Positions 25,888-34,174 of a stretch of DNA of 49,999 nucleotides are shown one piece after another (positions within the stretch are counted from its first letter, which is position 1; each line of letters starts with the position of its first letter). Source of the DNA: Nitrospina sp. (lineage in GTDB: Bacteria > Nitrospinota > Nitrospinia > Nitrospinales > JACRGP01); assembly GCA_024648695.1 (NCBI GenBank), contig JACAVV010000012.1, positions 1 through 49,999 of the forward strand. The letters run 5' to 3'. The notes under the pieces are model-generated. The model had not been told where the DNA came from. It searched no databases and worked only from the letters and a program-made list of their open reading frames with translations. The position numbers and the translations under genes were made by a program.

Positions 25888-27903
25888 TCATTCCTGAGCG
25901 GCGACAAAAATCGCTTGCTGTTTTTTCATCCGTTCCAATCGCCTTCTTTGTTCCTGGCGGTCCGGCCACATACAAATGATGGTGCCAAACGCCATGATCC
26001 ATTGCCCATACCACAGCCAGGAAACCATGGGATTGACATGAATCTTAAAAGTGGCCGATTCGTCATCAGGATTGAAATCCGCTAAAATCACGTACAGGTC
26101 TTCTTTCCAGGTAGAAAGCAAACTCACTTCGGAAACCGGCTGATTCTGCTCTTTATAAAACTCCTTTTCAGGATGCGAAACCCAGATTTTTTTACCATTC
26201 TTTAGCACATCCAAAGTAGCAATCACACGGGTTTTGATATTGGACTGTTCCGTTACTCCCAATCCATTATAAAGCAGTTCAAAATCAGCAATTTCAATGG
26301 TCTCACCTTTTTGGATATGCTTTTGCGTTTCCACGCTGTAGGAAGAAGACCCGGCAATTCCTGCAAAAATCAACACCACGCCCAAATGGACGGTATATCC
26401 CCCATACCTTCTTTTATTGCGCCAGACCAAGGATCCCAGTTCCTGAATGAAGGTTCCGCCATGCAAGGACATACGGGCTTTGGATCCTTTATAAAACTCG
26501 ATCACAATGGTTGTCACAACAAAAGCACAAAGCATGAAGGTGATGTAGGTATAAATTTCCGATTTGGAACTTAATGGAACCATTGGAAACAAGGCCACAC
26601 CCGCAACCAGCATCACTGTCAAAGGCTTCAGGAAACTTTTTCTTAAATTGGAAAAGGTTGCCCGTCGCCAGGCGATGATCGGACCAATCCCAATCAGGGC
26701 CAATAAAGCCAGGCCAATAGGAACGTTGACTTGGTTGTAAAACGGCGGACCCACGGTGATCTTCACACCACGCACCGCCTCGGACAATATTGGGAACACC
26801 GTTCCCCAAAATGTCGCAAAACCGATTCCCAACAAAACCAGATTGTTGAACAAAAAACTGCTCTCGCGCGAAAGAAAGGAATCCAACTCGTTTTTGCCTT
26901 TCAATAAAGGCAAACGTTTTACGATTAAAAACACACAAAAGGCTACAATTACCACCAAAAATCCCAAAAAGATAAAGCCCAGCGTCGCCTCGTCAAAAGT
27001 GTGCACCGATTGGATTAATCCGCTTCGGGTGATGAACGTTCCGAAAATCGTCATCACAAAAGTCAGCAAAATCAGAGACATATTCCAAACCTTCATCATG
27101 TCCTTCTTTTCCTGAATCATGACCGAATGCAAATAAGCCGTCGCAACGATCAAAGGCATGAAGGCGGCATTTTCTACAGGATCCCAGGCCCAGTATCCAC
27201 CCCAACCCAGTTCCACATAAGCCCATTGCGCACCAAACAAATTACCCATAGCCAGGAAAAACCAGGAGATCAAGGCCCACTTGCGAGTCAGGCGAATCCA
27301 CCCATCATCCAGGTTTTTGGTAATCAAGGCGGCAATCGCAAATGCAAAAGGCACCGTGAATCCCACGTAACCAAAATAAAGCGTCGGCGGATGAATCACC
27401 ATCCAGTAGTTTTGCAGAAGCGGATTCAATCCACGTCCATCTTCAGGTGGCAGGGGAATGCGTTCAAAAGGATTGGTCGAAAAGTTGAGGAGTCCCAGAA
27501 AAAACAGGGTCATGACCAACATGACCGTCATTGCATAAGGGACCAGCATCAGGTTCCGGGTGCGGTTCTGGTAATGGACCACTGCCATATAGCTGGTCAG
27601 GATAAGGGTCCAAAACAGGAGCGAGCCCTTTTGCCCGCCCCAAAACGAGGCAAACTTGTAGAAAAAGTTTTGTTGCGTATTCGAATAGGCCCAAACGTAC
27701 TCCACGCTAAAGTCGTTGGTTAAAAAGGCTTTCCATAGACAAATGGAGGCCACCATCACAAAGCCCCAAACCAGAAGGGGTGTTTTGTCGGCACTCAAAT
27801 ACAAATCGATGCGGTTCCCGCGGGCGGCCATGATGTAACAAACACAGCCGTATAAAGTAGTTGCAAAGGCCAACTGAAGCGCAAATTCACCTAAATCATT
27901 CAT
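25888..27903 (-). CDS. ccmF: Haem lyase subunit CcmF
   Basis: 671 aa, about 14-15 membrane spans. The WWD domain (GWGGYWAWDPVENAAFMP, about residue 230) and its flanking histidines (MVIHPPTLYFGY before; TRSGLIQSVHTFDE after) are intact. The C-terminal periplasmic loop and last span (IHVNPMVSWLWYGQWIMAFG) are also present. Integral haem c synthase of System I that receives haem from CcmE and attaches it to the CxxCH motifs of apocytochromes. First gene of the run to 21620; separated from upstream ccmE by an intrinsic terminator. Confidence 0.96.
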   Translation of the reverse strand: MNDLGEFALQLAFATTLYGCVCYIMAARGNRIDLYLSADKTPLLVWGFVMVASICLWKAFLTNDFSVEYVWAYSNTQQNFFYKFASFWGGQKGSLLFWTLILTSYMAVVHYQNRTRNLMLVPYAMTVMLVMTLFFLGLLNFSTNPFERIPLPPEDGRGLNPLLQNYWMVIHPPTLYFGYVGFTVPFAFAIAALITKNLDDGWIRLTRKWALISWFFLAMGNLFGAQWAYVELGWGGYWAWDPVENAAFMPLIVATAYLHSVMIQEKKDMMKVWNMSLILLTFVMTIFGTFITRSGLIQSVHTFDEATLGFIFLGFLVVIVAFCVFLIVKRLPLLKGKNELDSFLSRESSFLFNNLVLLGIGFATFWGTVFPILSEAVRGVKITVGPPFYNQVNVPIGLALLALIGIGPIIAWRRATFSNLRKSFLKPLTVMLVAGVALFPMVPLSSKSEIYTYITFMLCAFVVTTIVIEFYKGSKARMSLHGGTFIQELGSLVWRNKRRYGGYTVHLGVVLIFAGIAGSSSYSVETQKHIQKGETIEIADFELLYNGLGVTEQSNIKTRVIATLDVLKNGKKIWVSHPEKEFYKEQNQPVSEVSLLSTWKEDLYVILADFNPDDESATFKIHVNPMVSWLWYGQWIMAFGTIICMWPDRQEQRRRLERMKKQQAIFVAAQE

Positions 27904-27943
27904 ATATAGAACCGGGTATCATGCGTTTAAAAAATGCAAACAC

Positions 27944-27973
27944 AAAAAAACCTCGCAAACTGCCGGCAAGGTT
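27944..27973 (-). terminator. Intrinsic terminator between ccmE and ccmF
   Basis: Read on the minus strand: AACCTTGC (27966-27973), 9-nt loop, GCGAGGTT (27949-27956), an 8-bp stem with one G-U pair, then a run of U (A-run 27944-27950). Lies 115 bp past the ccmE stop and 40 bp before the ccmF ATG, so ccmF must be expressed by readthrough or from a promoter I could not identify. Confidence 0.75.
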
Positions 27974-28086
27974 TTCGATGATTGGATAAGAAGACCTTCC
28001 TCAATGGAATGATAGAAAGAGAATAAAAACTAACGTTTCATCTCTTAAGAAAATCAACCATTAAACAGAAAGACTCTACAAAAATT

Positions 28087-28578
28087 CTAGATTTTTGTTT
28101 TGGGAACCGAAGTGGTCGAGGCTCCCATACCTTCCTTGCTTTCCAGGTTCGGCATGGTGCCTGGATGGGTTTTTCCTGCCTCTTTCTCGGCTTCATACTT
28201 TGAAGGACAACTCGTCAATAAAGTATTAGCGTGGAACACATTATCTTTCGATAATTTGCCTTCTACCACAACCTCACCCCCCTCTTTAAACATGTCGGGA
28301 GTAATTCCTTTAAAAGCTACATTAATTTTGGATTTCTTTTCCTCTATCTTAAAAGCGACATCCAGATAATCGTTCGGATTGCGTTGTATGGAACCCGCCA
28401 CCACGTTGCCTTTAACCTTCAAACTGTGACCGTGATGGGTGTCCAGACCCGCCGTTACCAACTCATCCACCGTCAAAAAATATTGCGCTGTATTACTCAC
28501 ACCGGATCCTATCAGGTAAGCAATGGCAACAATGATCAAAACACTACCAATCGCGAATTTGACCTTTTTCTGTTTCAT
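28087..28578 (-). CDS. ccmE: Haem chaperone CcmE, cysteine type (CxxxY)
   Basis: 163 aa. One N-terminal anchor (about 8-26) and a periplasmic OB-fold domain (HSLKVKGNVVAGSIQRNP, VAFKGITPDMFKEGGEVVVEG). In most CcmE proteins haem is bound covalently by His in a HxxxY motif. Here the aligned site reads SCPSKYEAE, so C124 replaces the histidine with Y128 kept. The CxxxY form is known from Desulfovibrio and some archaea. The tail after 130 is low-complexity. It is separately transcribed from the rest of the locus and divergent from the mraZ operon. Confidence 0.92.
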   Translation of the reverse strand: MKQKKVKFAIGSVLIIVAIAYLIGSGVSNTAQYFLTVDELVTAGLDTHHGHSLKVKGNVVAGSIQRNPNDYLDVAFKIEEKKSKINVAFKGITPDMFKEGGEVVVEGKLSKDNVFHANTLLTSCPSKYEAEKEAGKTHPGTMPNLESKEGMGASTTSVPKTKI

Positions 28579-28986
28579 ACAATAAATACCTTTATTAATA
28601 AAGCATGCGTGCTGGAGCTTAATGGGGAAAACCTTCGATACTTAAATCTTATCATTCCCCCAAAACCCTGTCAAAAAAATTCCCACTCAAACCTTCTGGC
28701 AAAACCTTTCTTTCTACTTTAATAAACAAAACATTACTCATTTTTTAAGGATTCCCTACTTCTCATATCCATATTTTCGGCCAACTAAATAAGCCACGTA
28801 AAGCCAAACCCCCTTCTCAAAAAATGCTTAATAGAATGAAAAAGCAACAAGCATTGCATTGAAAAGCATCCAAAACCCCATTGTCCCACCTTACCCTTCC
28901 TTTTGGATCCAAAATACTCTTTGAAAATTAAAGTTTTATCACTGTTCCCAAGCCGGTTTTTCTCTATGAAAAAACATCCTTTTTTA
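28579..28986. other. Gene-free divergent spacer
   Basis: AT-rich space between ccmE (minus) and the mraZ promoter (plus). Must hold the ccmE promoter, which I could not pick with confidence. No ORF with a ribosome site. Confidence 0.5.
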
Positions 28987-29014
28987 TTGACAGAATGTCC
29001 CAATGTGCTAGGAT
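28987..29014 (+). promoter_or_regulatory. Sigma-70 promoter of the dcw operon (PmraZ)
   Basis: TTGACA (28987-28992), 16-nt spacer, TAGGAT (29009-29014). The -35 is a perfect consensus match. Transcription should start near 29021, about 47 nt before the mraZ start. The MraZ boxes overlap and follow the -10. Confidence 0.75.
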
Positions 29015-29039
29015 TGTGTACCAAAGTGTCATAAAGTGC
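29013..29039 (+). promoter_or_regulatory. MraZ box array
   Basis: Three direct repeats with a 10-bp period, ATTGTGT, AAAGTGT and AAAGTGC, their GTG cores at 29016, 29026 and 29036. A weaker ATGTG copy lies at 29003-29007. AAAGTG-type repeats spaced by 3 nt are the MraZ site described in Mollicutes; E. coli uses TGGG repeats, also with a 10-bp period. Location over the transcription start fits autorepression of the dcw operon by MraZ. Confidence 0.7.
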
Positions 29040-29067
29040 CTCAATTTTTCGAACGAAGGTGGTTTCA

Positions 29068-29490
29068 TTGGCAACCAAGCCCTTAAATGGATTTCTAGGA
29101 ACACACGAGGTAACCCTTGACGAGAAGGGCCGAATCAACATCCCGGCCAAGTTCAAGGCCTACCTGGAAAAGGAAGACAGTTCAGCTCTGGTGCTGTGTG
29201 TTATGGAAAACTGTTTGACCGTGTTTCCTCAATCCCAATGGGTTATTAATGAAGAGAAAATGAACGAATTGTCCGATTTCGACCAAAAAGACCGCAATTT
29301 TCTCCGAAAATACTATTCTCGCGCCGCAGAATGTGAAATCAAGTCGGGAAAACTGCTCATTCCTGCAAAACAACGTGAAATGGCGGGACTGGAAAAAGAA
29401 ATCGTGGTCGTGGGTATGTCAAAAACTTTTGAGATCTGGTCTCAAGCGAAATGGGACCAATTTGAAAACGAACAGTTTGGTATGAATTGA
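29068..29490 (+). CDS. mraZ: Transcriptional regulator MraZ
   Basis: AbrB-like DNA-binding protein that binds repeats in its own promoter and controls the dcw operon. Two duplicated halves each carry the family pattern: GTHEVTLDEKGRINIPAKF near the N-terminus, and AAECEIKSGKLLIPAKQR in the second half. The frame is open from GTG 29059, but TTG 29068 is 5 nt behind AAGGTGG and yields a normal N-terminus, so I use it (140 aa). First gene of the dcw cluster. Confidence 0.93.
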   Translation: MATKPLNGFLGTHEVTLDEKGRINIPAKFKAYLEKEDSSALVLCVMENCLTVFPQSQWVINEEKMNELSDFDQKDRNFLRKYYSRAAECEIKSGKLLIPAKQREMAGLEKEIVVVGMSKTFEIWSQAKWDQFENEQFGMN

Positions 29491-29516
29491 TTTTATGTTC
29501 CCGAAAACTCCTGATT

Positions 29517-29536
29517 AAGGAGGGGGCGAGGCCCTC
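29517..29536 (+). promoter_or_regulatory. Ribosome site folded in a hairpin before rsmH
   Basis: AAGGAGG (29517-29523) is a near-perfect Shine-Dalgarno sequence but lies 13 nt from the ATG. GAGGG (29520-29524) pairs with CCCTC (29532-29536) directly before the start codon. The hairpin either hides the ribosome site or brings it closer to the ATG; which cannot be told here. Confidence 0.4.
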
Positions 29537-30475
29537 ATGCTTACTTATCACAAACCCATATTAAAAGAGAAAGTCCTCTACTACCTGAACGTAGGGGAAA
29601 ACGCCGTCATTGTAGATGGCACTTTGGGTGACGGAGGGCATTCGGAATGGATTCTTCAAAACTCATCGCCAAAATGCAGGCTCATCGGCATCGACCAGGA
29701 CCCCGAGGCCTTGAACAGGGCCAGACAAAGGCTCCAATCGTATAAAAGGAGAATCTCATTTGTTCACGGTAATTTCAGTGAACTCAAACAAATTTTAGAA
29801 AAGAAAAACGTTCCGAAAATCGACGGTTTGCTGTTGGATCTCGGAGTTTCTTCGAATCAATTGGACTCGCCGTCCCGGGGGTTCAGCTTTCGGGCCGACG
29901 GTCCATTGGATATGCGAATGAACACAGAAGCGGACCACACCGCTAAAACGCTTCTGGAAACCTTATCTGACACGGAACTCCAGAACATCATTAAAAATTA
30001 TGGAGAAGAACGCTTTCATAAAAGAATAGTCAAAGCGATACGTAAAGCGCAGCTGGAAGGTCCCATCACCACGACCCTTCACTTATCAAAAATTCTCACC
30101 CGAGTGATTCCGCAAAGATCCTCCCAAAACACCCATTCCTCAACCAGAACCTTCCAAGCGCTGCGCATCGCTGTAAACAACGAATTGGAAAATTTACAAA
30201 AAGCCCTTGATGATTCGGTGGATTGCCTCAATGCCTCGGGGCGCATGGTGGTCATTTCGTTCCATTCGATCGAAGACGGCATCGTTAAACGTTTTTTTCA
30301 ACGGGAGGAGAAAGGGTGCCAGTGTCCTCCAAAGATTCCTGTTTGCATTTGTGGACGAAAACCCAAATTAAAAATTTTAACGCGTAAACCCATCAGGTCG
30401 GAACCGGAGGAACAAAAGGAAAACCCGCGGTCTACCAGTTCCCGTTTAAGAGCCGCAGAGAGAATTTATGTCTAA
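29537..30475 (+). CDS. rsmH: 16S rRNA m4C1402 methyltransferase RsmH (MraW)
   Basis: 312 aa. Methylates N4 of C1402 in 16S rRNA. SAM-binding motif VDGTLGDGGHSEWIL near residue 25, GIDQDPEAL, the catalytic-region LLLDLGVSSNQLD and FSFRADGPLDMRM, and the C-terminal RTFQALRIAVNNELENL plus VISFHSIEDGIVKRFF. Usual length. 46 bp after mraZ; overlaps ftsL by 8 bp. Confidence 0.96.
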   Translation: MLTYHKPILKEKVLYYLNVGENAVIVDGTLGDGGHSEWILQNSSPKCRLIGIDQDPEALNRARQRLQSYKRRISFVHGNFSELKQILEKKNVPKIDGLLLDLGVSSNQLDSPSRGFSFRADGPLDMRMNTEADHTAKTLLETLSDTELQNIIKNYGEERFHKRIVKAIRKAQLEGPITTTLHLSKILTRVIPQRSSQNTHSSTRTFQALRIAVNNELENLQKALDDSVDCLNASGRMVVISFHSIEDGIVKRFFQREEKGCQCPPKIPVCICGRKPKLKILTRKPIRSEPEEQKENPRSTSSRLRAAERIYV

Positions 30476-30788
30476 TTCCAACTCTAAAAATAATAAACAA
30501 AAGCGCCCGGAAATCAGCGGCGATATAAGAATCGCGATATTCAGTTCCATTCTGCTTTTAATCGGTGCATTAGCTTGTGTTTGGCCCAATGTGACAATGG
30601 TGGAACTGGCCTACAAACACCAATCCCTGGATAAAGAAAATAAAAAGTTGATGAAAGAACGACGCTTGTTAAGAGTCGAGAAGGAAAGTCTGCAATCGCT
30701 GTTCAGAGTCAATGCGATTGCCAAAGAAAGCTTGAACCTGAAACCACCCAGAGAGGGTCAGGTTGTTACTGTATTTTTAAAACACTAA
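30468..30788 (+). CDS. ftsL: Cell division protein FtsL
   Basis: 106 aa, bitopic. Short basic cytoplasmic tail, one membrane span (IAIFSSILLLIGALACVWPN, about 23-42), then a periplasmic coiled coil (LDKENKKLMKERRLLRVEKE). Sequence is weakly conserved in this family; the call rests on topology and position between rsmH and ftsI. Partners FtsB/FtsQ in the divisome. The start overlaps rsmH. Confidence 0.88.
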   Translation: MSNSNSKNNKQKRPEISGDIRIAIFSSILLLIGALACVWPNVTMVELAYKHQSLDKENKKLMKERRLLRVEKESLQSLFRVNAIAKESLNLKPPREGQVVTVFLKH

Positions 30789-30860
30789 AAACCTTTAATT
30801 TCATTTAAGGACAGGAATCGGTCTGGCAATTTTATATTCAAGGATTCGATAACGTAAGAA

Positions 30861-32606
30861 ATGTTCAAGTTTAAAAAACATTCGAATAGCGTGTTTCATA
30901 AGGGAGTCAAAACCAGATTGCTGTTTGTCTCTGTTTTGCTCACCTTGTTTGGAGCGGGGTTGATCATACGTCTGTTTTATCTTCAGGTGGTCAAACATGA
31001 TTACTACGTAAACCTGTCCGAGGACCAGTACCTAAAAAAGATGCCTATGGACTTCGAACGGGGAGAAATCCTGGACCGCAATCAGAACGTTCTGGCCGCC
31101 AACATCGATATGAAATCCGTTTACGTGGAACCTCTAAAGTTGCTGGACCCCAAAAAATCGGCTCATGCGATTGCCTCCGTCCTGGGACTGGACAGCGACG
31201 AAGTTATCAGAAAAGTATCCTCGACCAACAGGAAAATCCTGATCCAGAGAAAGAGTCCACCCGCCAAAATGAACCAGCTCAAAGCATTGGGTTTACCCGG
31301 CGTTATTTTTGAAAAGGAACAAAAACGGTTTTACCCGAAAAGGGAACTTGCCTCCCAGGTCCTGGGTTTTGTAGGGACGGAAAACCAGGGTCTGGCCGGA
31401 GCCGAATACCATTATAGAAAATTATTGCGGGGAGAATCGTCTTCAACGCGGGTGGCCATAGATGGCGAAGGAAGGACAATCCGTATCCCATCCAGCATTT
31501 ATGGGCAAACAGGAAAAATCCATGACGTCGTCCTGACTATCGACGAAGTGGTCCAGTTCATCGCCGAATACCATCTCAAAAAGCAAGTGGAAAAACACAA
31601 GGCGAGAAAAGGGATCGCTATTGTAATGGAGCCTCATACCGGGGAAATCTATGCAATGGCTTCAGTGCCCTTGTTTAACCCTAACAATTTCGGAAGAGAT
31701 CCCAAACGCTGGATCAATCATGCCATAGCCAGTGCTTATGAACCCGGTTCCATATTCAAGCCCATTCTGGCCGCCGCGGCCTTGGACGCCCAAATTGTCG
31801 ATACCCATACCCAGTTCGACTGTGAGAACGGCCGCTATAAAGTGGGAAGAAAAACCATTGGAGAGGCTTCCAATCACAAATTCGGATTGCTTACGGTAAA
31901 AGACATCATCGCCAAATCCAGCAATATTGGTTCTGTAAAAATTGCAGAAAAACTGGGATCCCGGACTTACCACGATTATATCCGGCGTTTTGGTTTTGGA
32001 AAAAAATCCGGGATCGATCTTTCCGGTGAAGCTCGCGGCAAGGTTCACCCTCTGGCGGTATGGAAAGAGCAATCTTTGGCTTCCGTATCTTTCGGACAGG
32101 AAATTTCCGTAACTCCACTGCAGATGATAACGGCGATTTCTGCCATAGCCAATGGCGGAAATTTGATGAAGCCGCAAATCACCAAAGCGCTGATACGTAA
32201 CGACAAAATCGTAAAAACCTTCAAACCCGAAGCAATCCGACAGGTCATTTCCCAGGAAACCAGCCGGAAAATGATAGAAATCATGGAAGCTGTGATAACC
32301 GATGGTACCGCCGAAGAAGCCGCATTGAAAGGTTTTGAAGTCGCGGGAAAAACAGGCACTGCACAGATGACCAAAGAAGGCGTTCCTGGCTATATCAAAG
32401 ACAGCTATTTGGCATCCTTTGTCGGGTTTGCGCCTTCAAAAGCGCCCAAACTGGCTATTTTGGTCATGATCGACACACCAACCGAAGGCGGGCATTACGG
32501 TGGGCAGGTGGCCGCTCCCGCATTCAGAGAGATTGCAAAAGAAACGTTACGATATATGAACGTAACTTCCAGCAAGGAACGCGTTTTTATTTTGGATCAC
32601 GCGTGA
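30861..32606 (+). CDS. ftsI: Septal peptidoglycan transpeptidase FtsI (PBP3)
   Basis: 581 aa. One N-terminal span (LLFVSVLLTLFGAGLIIRLFY), a PBP dimerisation region (FERGEILDRNQNVLA), and the transpeptidase domain with catalytic S297-I-F-K, S353-S-N and K497-T-G-T, all intact. No PASTA domains. Cross-links peptide stems at the division septum together with FtsW, encoded downstream. The ribosome site is weak; the stop overlaps the murE start (TGATG). Confidence 0.96.
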   Translation: MFKFKKHSNSVFHKGVKTRLLFVSVLLTLFGAGLIIRLFYLQVVKHDYYVNLSEDQYLKKMPMDFERGEILDRNQNVLAANIDMKSVYVEPLKLLDPKKSAHAIASVLGLDSDEVIRKVSSTNRKILIQRKSPPAKMNQLKALGLPGVIFEKEQKRFYPKRELASQVLGFVGTENQGLAGAEYHYRKLLRGESSSTRVAIDGEGRTIRIPSSIYGQTGKIHDVVLTIDEVVQFIAEYHLKKQVEKHKARKGIAIVMEPHTGEIYAMASVPLFNPNNFGRDPKRWINHAIASAYEPGSIFKPILAAAALDAQIVDTHTQFDCENGRYKVGRKTIGEASNHKFGLLTVKDIIAKSSNIGSVKIAEKLGSRTYHDYIRRFGFGKKSGIDLSGEARGKVHPLAVWKEQSLASVSFGQEISVTPLQMITAISAIANGGNLMKPQITKALIRNDKIVKTFKPEAIRQVISQETSRKMIEIMEAVITDGTAEEAALKGFEVAGKTGTAQMTKEGVPGYIKDSYLASFVGFAPSKAPKLAILVMIDTPTEGGHYGGQVAAPAFREIAKETLRYMNVTSSKERVFILDHA

Positions 32607-34174
32607 TGAGTCTCATGGAATCTTTAGAGTCTGCGACAATATTTTCAAAAGTTGATATGCCCATGACATCCAACACAACAAAACCATTGGCCTCTTTAAT
32701 AAGAAACTGCGCTATCCGGAATCTCCTGGGAACGTTGAAAATGGATATTGAACAGGTAGTTTATGATTCCAGAAAAGTGAATCCCAACAGCTTGTTTGTT
32801 GCCATTCCCGGATTCAAACAAGATGGCACCCGTTTCATTCATGAAGCGTTAAAAAAGGGGGCAACAGCCATTGTGACGCAGGTTCCTCTGGACCAGATTT
32901 CAGGGCTTGGAATCAGTTCCAAAGGCACCACTTTTATTTGTGTGGAAAGAGCTCGCGAGGCTTTGGCTCATATCAGCAAGGAGTTCTATAACAATCCTTC
33001 CAGAAAATTGCAGGTAACTGGAATTACTGGAACCAATGGCAAAACGACAACCACTTATATTCTGGAAAACATATTCAGGCTTCATCAAACTCCAACGGGT
33101 GTGATCGGATCTATTAATTACCATTTCGGCGACAAGGAAATTCCTTCAAGCATGACCACTCCAGAGGCTCCGGACATCGATTGTATGTTGAATGAAATGC
33201 ACGAACAGGGAATTGGGCATTGTTTTCTGGAAGTATCGTCGCATTCACTCGCTTTGCAAAGGGTTCAGGGTATTGAATTCGCCGTAGGCGTGTTTACCAA
33301 TTTCAGTCAGGACCATCTGGATTTTCATGATTCGCTTGAGCATTACAAATCCACAAAATTAAGTTTTTTCAGCGACCACCAGATACAAAAACACGTGATG
33401 AATATTGACGATCCAGTTGGACAAATCATAACCCACTACAACGCCAAAGAGCGTTTGACCGTGGGAATCGACCAGCGCGCTGATGTCATGGCGGAAAATT
33501 ATCAGACCCTTCCACAAGGAGTCCGGTTTCAATTAAAGACTCCGATGGGAAGCAGAGACATTGTCACATCGCTTCTGGGGATCCATAACGTTTACAACTT
33601 GATCACATCCGCCGCCGCCGCATTGATTCAGGGTATTCCACTGGACACGGTGGCTGAGGGGCTGGAAACCATGAAAAATGTTGCTGGAAGATTCGAATCC
33701 ATTAACTGCGGACAAAATTTTCATGTTCTGGTGGATTACGCACACACAGACGACGCCTTAAAAAACGCACTGAATGCCGCCCGCAGTTTGAATCCACGCA
33801 ATCTCATCGTGGTGTTCGGTTGCGGAGGCGACCGCGACAAGGGAAAACGCAAACTGATGGGCGCTACCGCTTTGGAGCTTGCCGATTACAGCATCATCAC
33901 CTCAGACAATCCAAGGTCTGAAGATCCTGATCAAATCATAAGGGACATCTGGGAAGGCGTTCCGCTAACGAGCCAGATCAACAAAGATTATGAACTGGTC
34001 CCGGATCGTCAATCGGCCATCGAAAAAGCTATTAAGTTTGCCCAGGCTGGCGATTTGGTATTAATCGCCGGAAAAGGCCATGAGAATTACCAGATATTAA
34101 AAGACCAAACGATTCACTTTGACGACTGCGAGGTGGCTCGTTCAGCTTTAAAAATGAGATTGAGCCGTGATTGA
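32606..34174 (+). CDS. murE: UDP-MurNAc-tripeptide synthetase MurE (meso-DAP adding)
   Basis: 522 aa from ATG 32606. Adds the third residue of the stem peptide. ATP-binding GITGTNGKTTTTYILENIF, the carbamylated-lysine region and the C-terminal domain with GCGGDRDKGKRKLM are present. The substrate-selecting motif is D434-N-P-R, the mark of enzymes that use meso-diaminopimelate, so this cell makes DAP-type peptidoglycan. The first ~20 residues are extra compared with many homologues; in-frame ATGs at 32615 and 32660-32663 are alternatives. Overlaps ftsI and murF. Confidence 0.95.
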   Translation: MSLMESLESATIFSKVDMPMTSNTTKPLASLIRNCAIRNLLGTLKMDIEQVVYDSRKVNPNSLFVAIPGFKQDGTRFIHEALKKGATAIVTQVPLDQISGLGISSKGTTFICVERAREALAHISKEFYNNPSRKLQVTGITGTNGKTTTTYILENIFRLHQTPTGVIGSINYHFGDKEIPSSMTTPEAPDIDCMLNEMHEQGIGHCFLEVSSHSLALQRVQGIEFAVGVFTNFSQDHLDFHDSLEHYKSTKLSFFSDHQIQKHVMNIDDPVGQIITHYNAKERLTVGIDQRADVMAENYQTLPQGVRFQLKTPMGSRDIVTSLLGIHNVYNLITSAAAALIQGIPLDTVAEGLETMKNVAGRFESINCGQNFHVLVDYAHTDDALKNALNAARSLNPRNLIVVFGCGGDRDKGKRKLMGATALELADYSIITSDNPRSEDPDQIIRDIWEGVPLTSQINKDYELVPDRQSAIEKAIKFAQAGDLVLIAGKGHENYQILKDQTIHFDDCEVARSALKMRLSRD

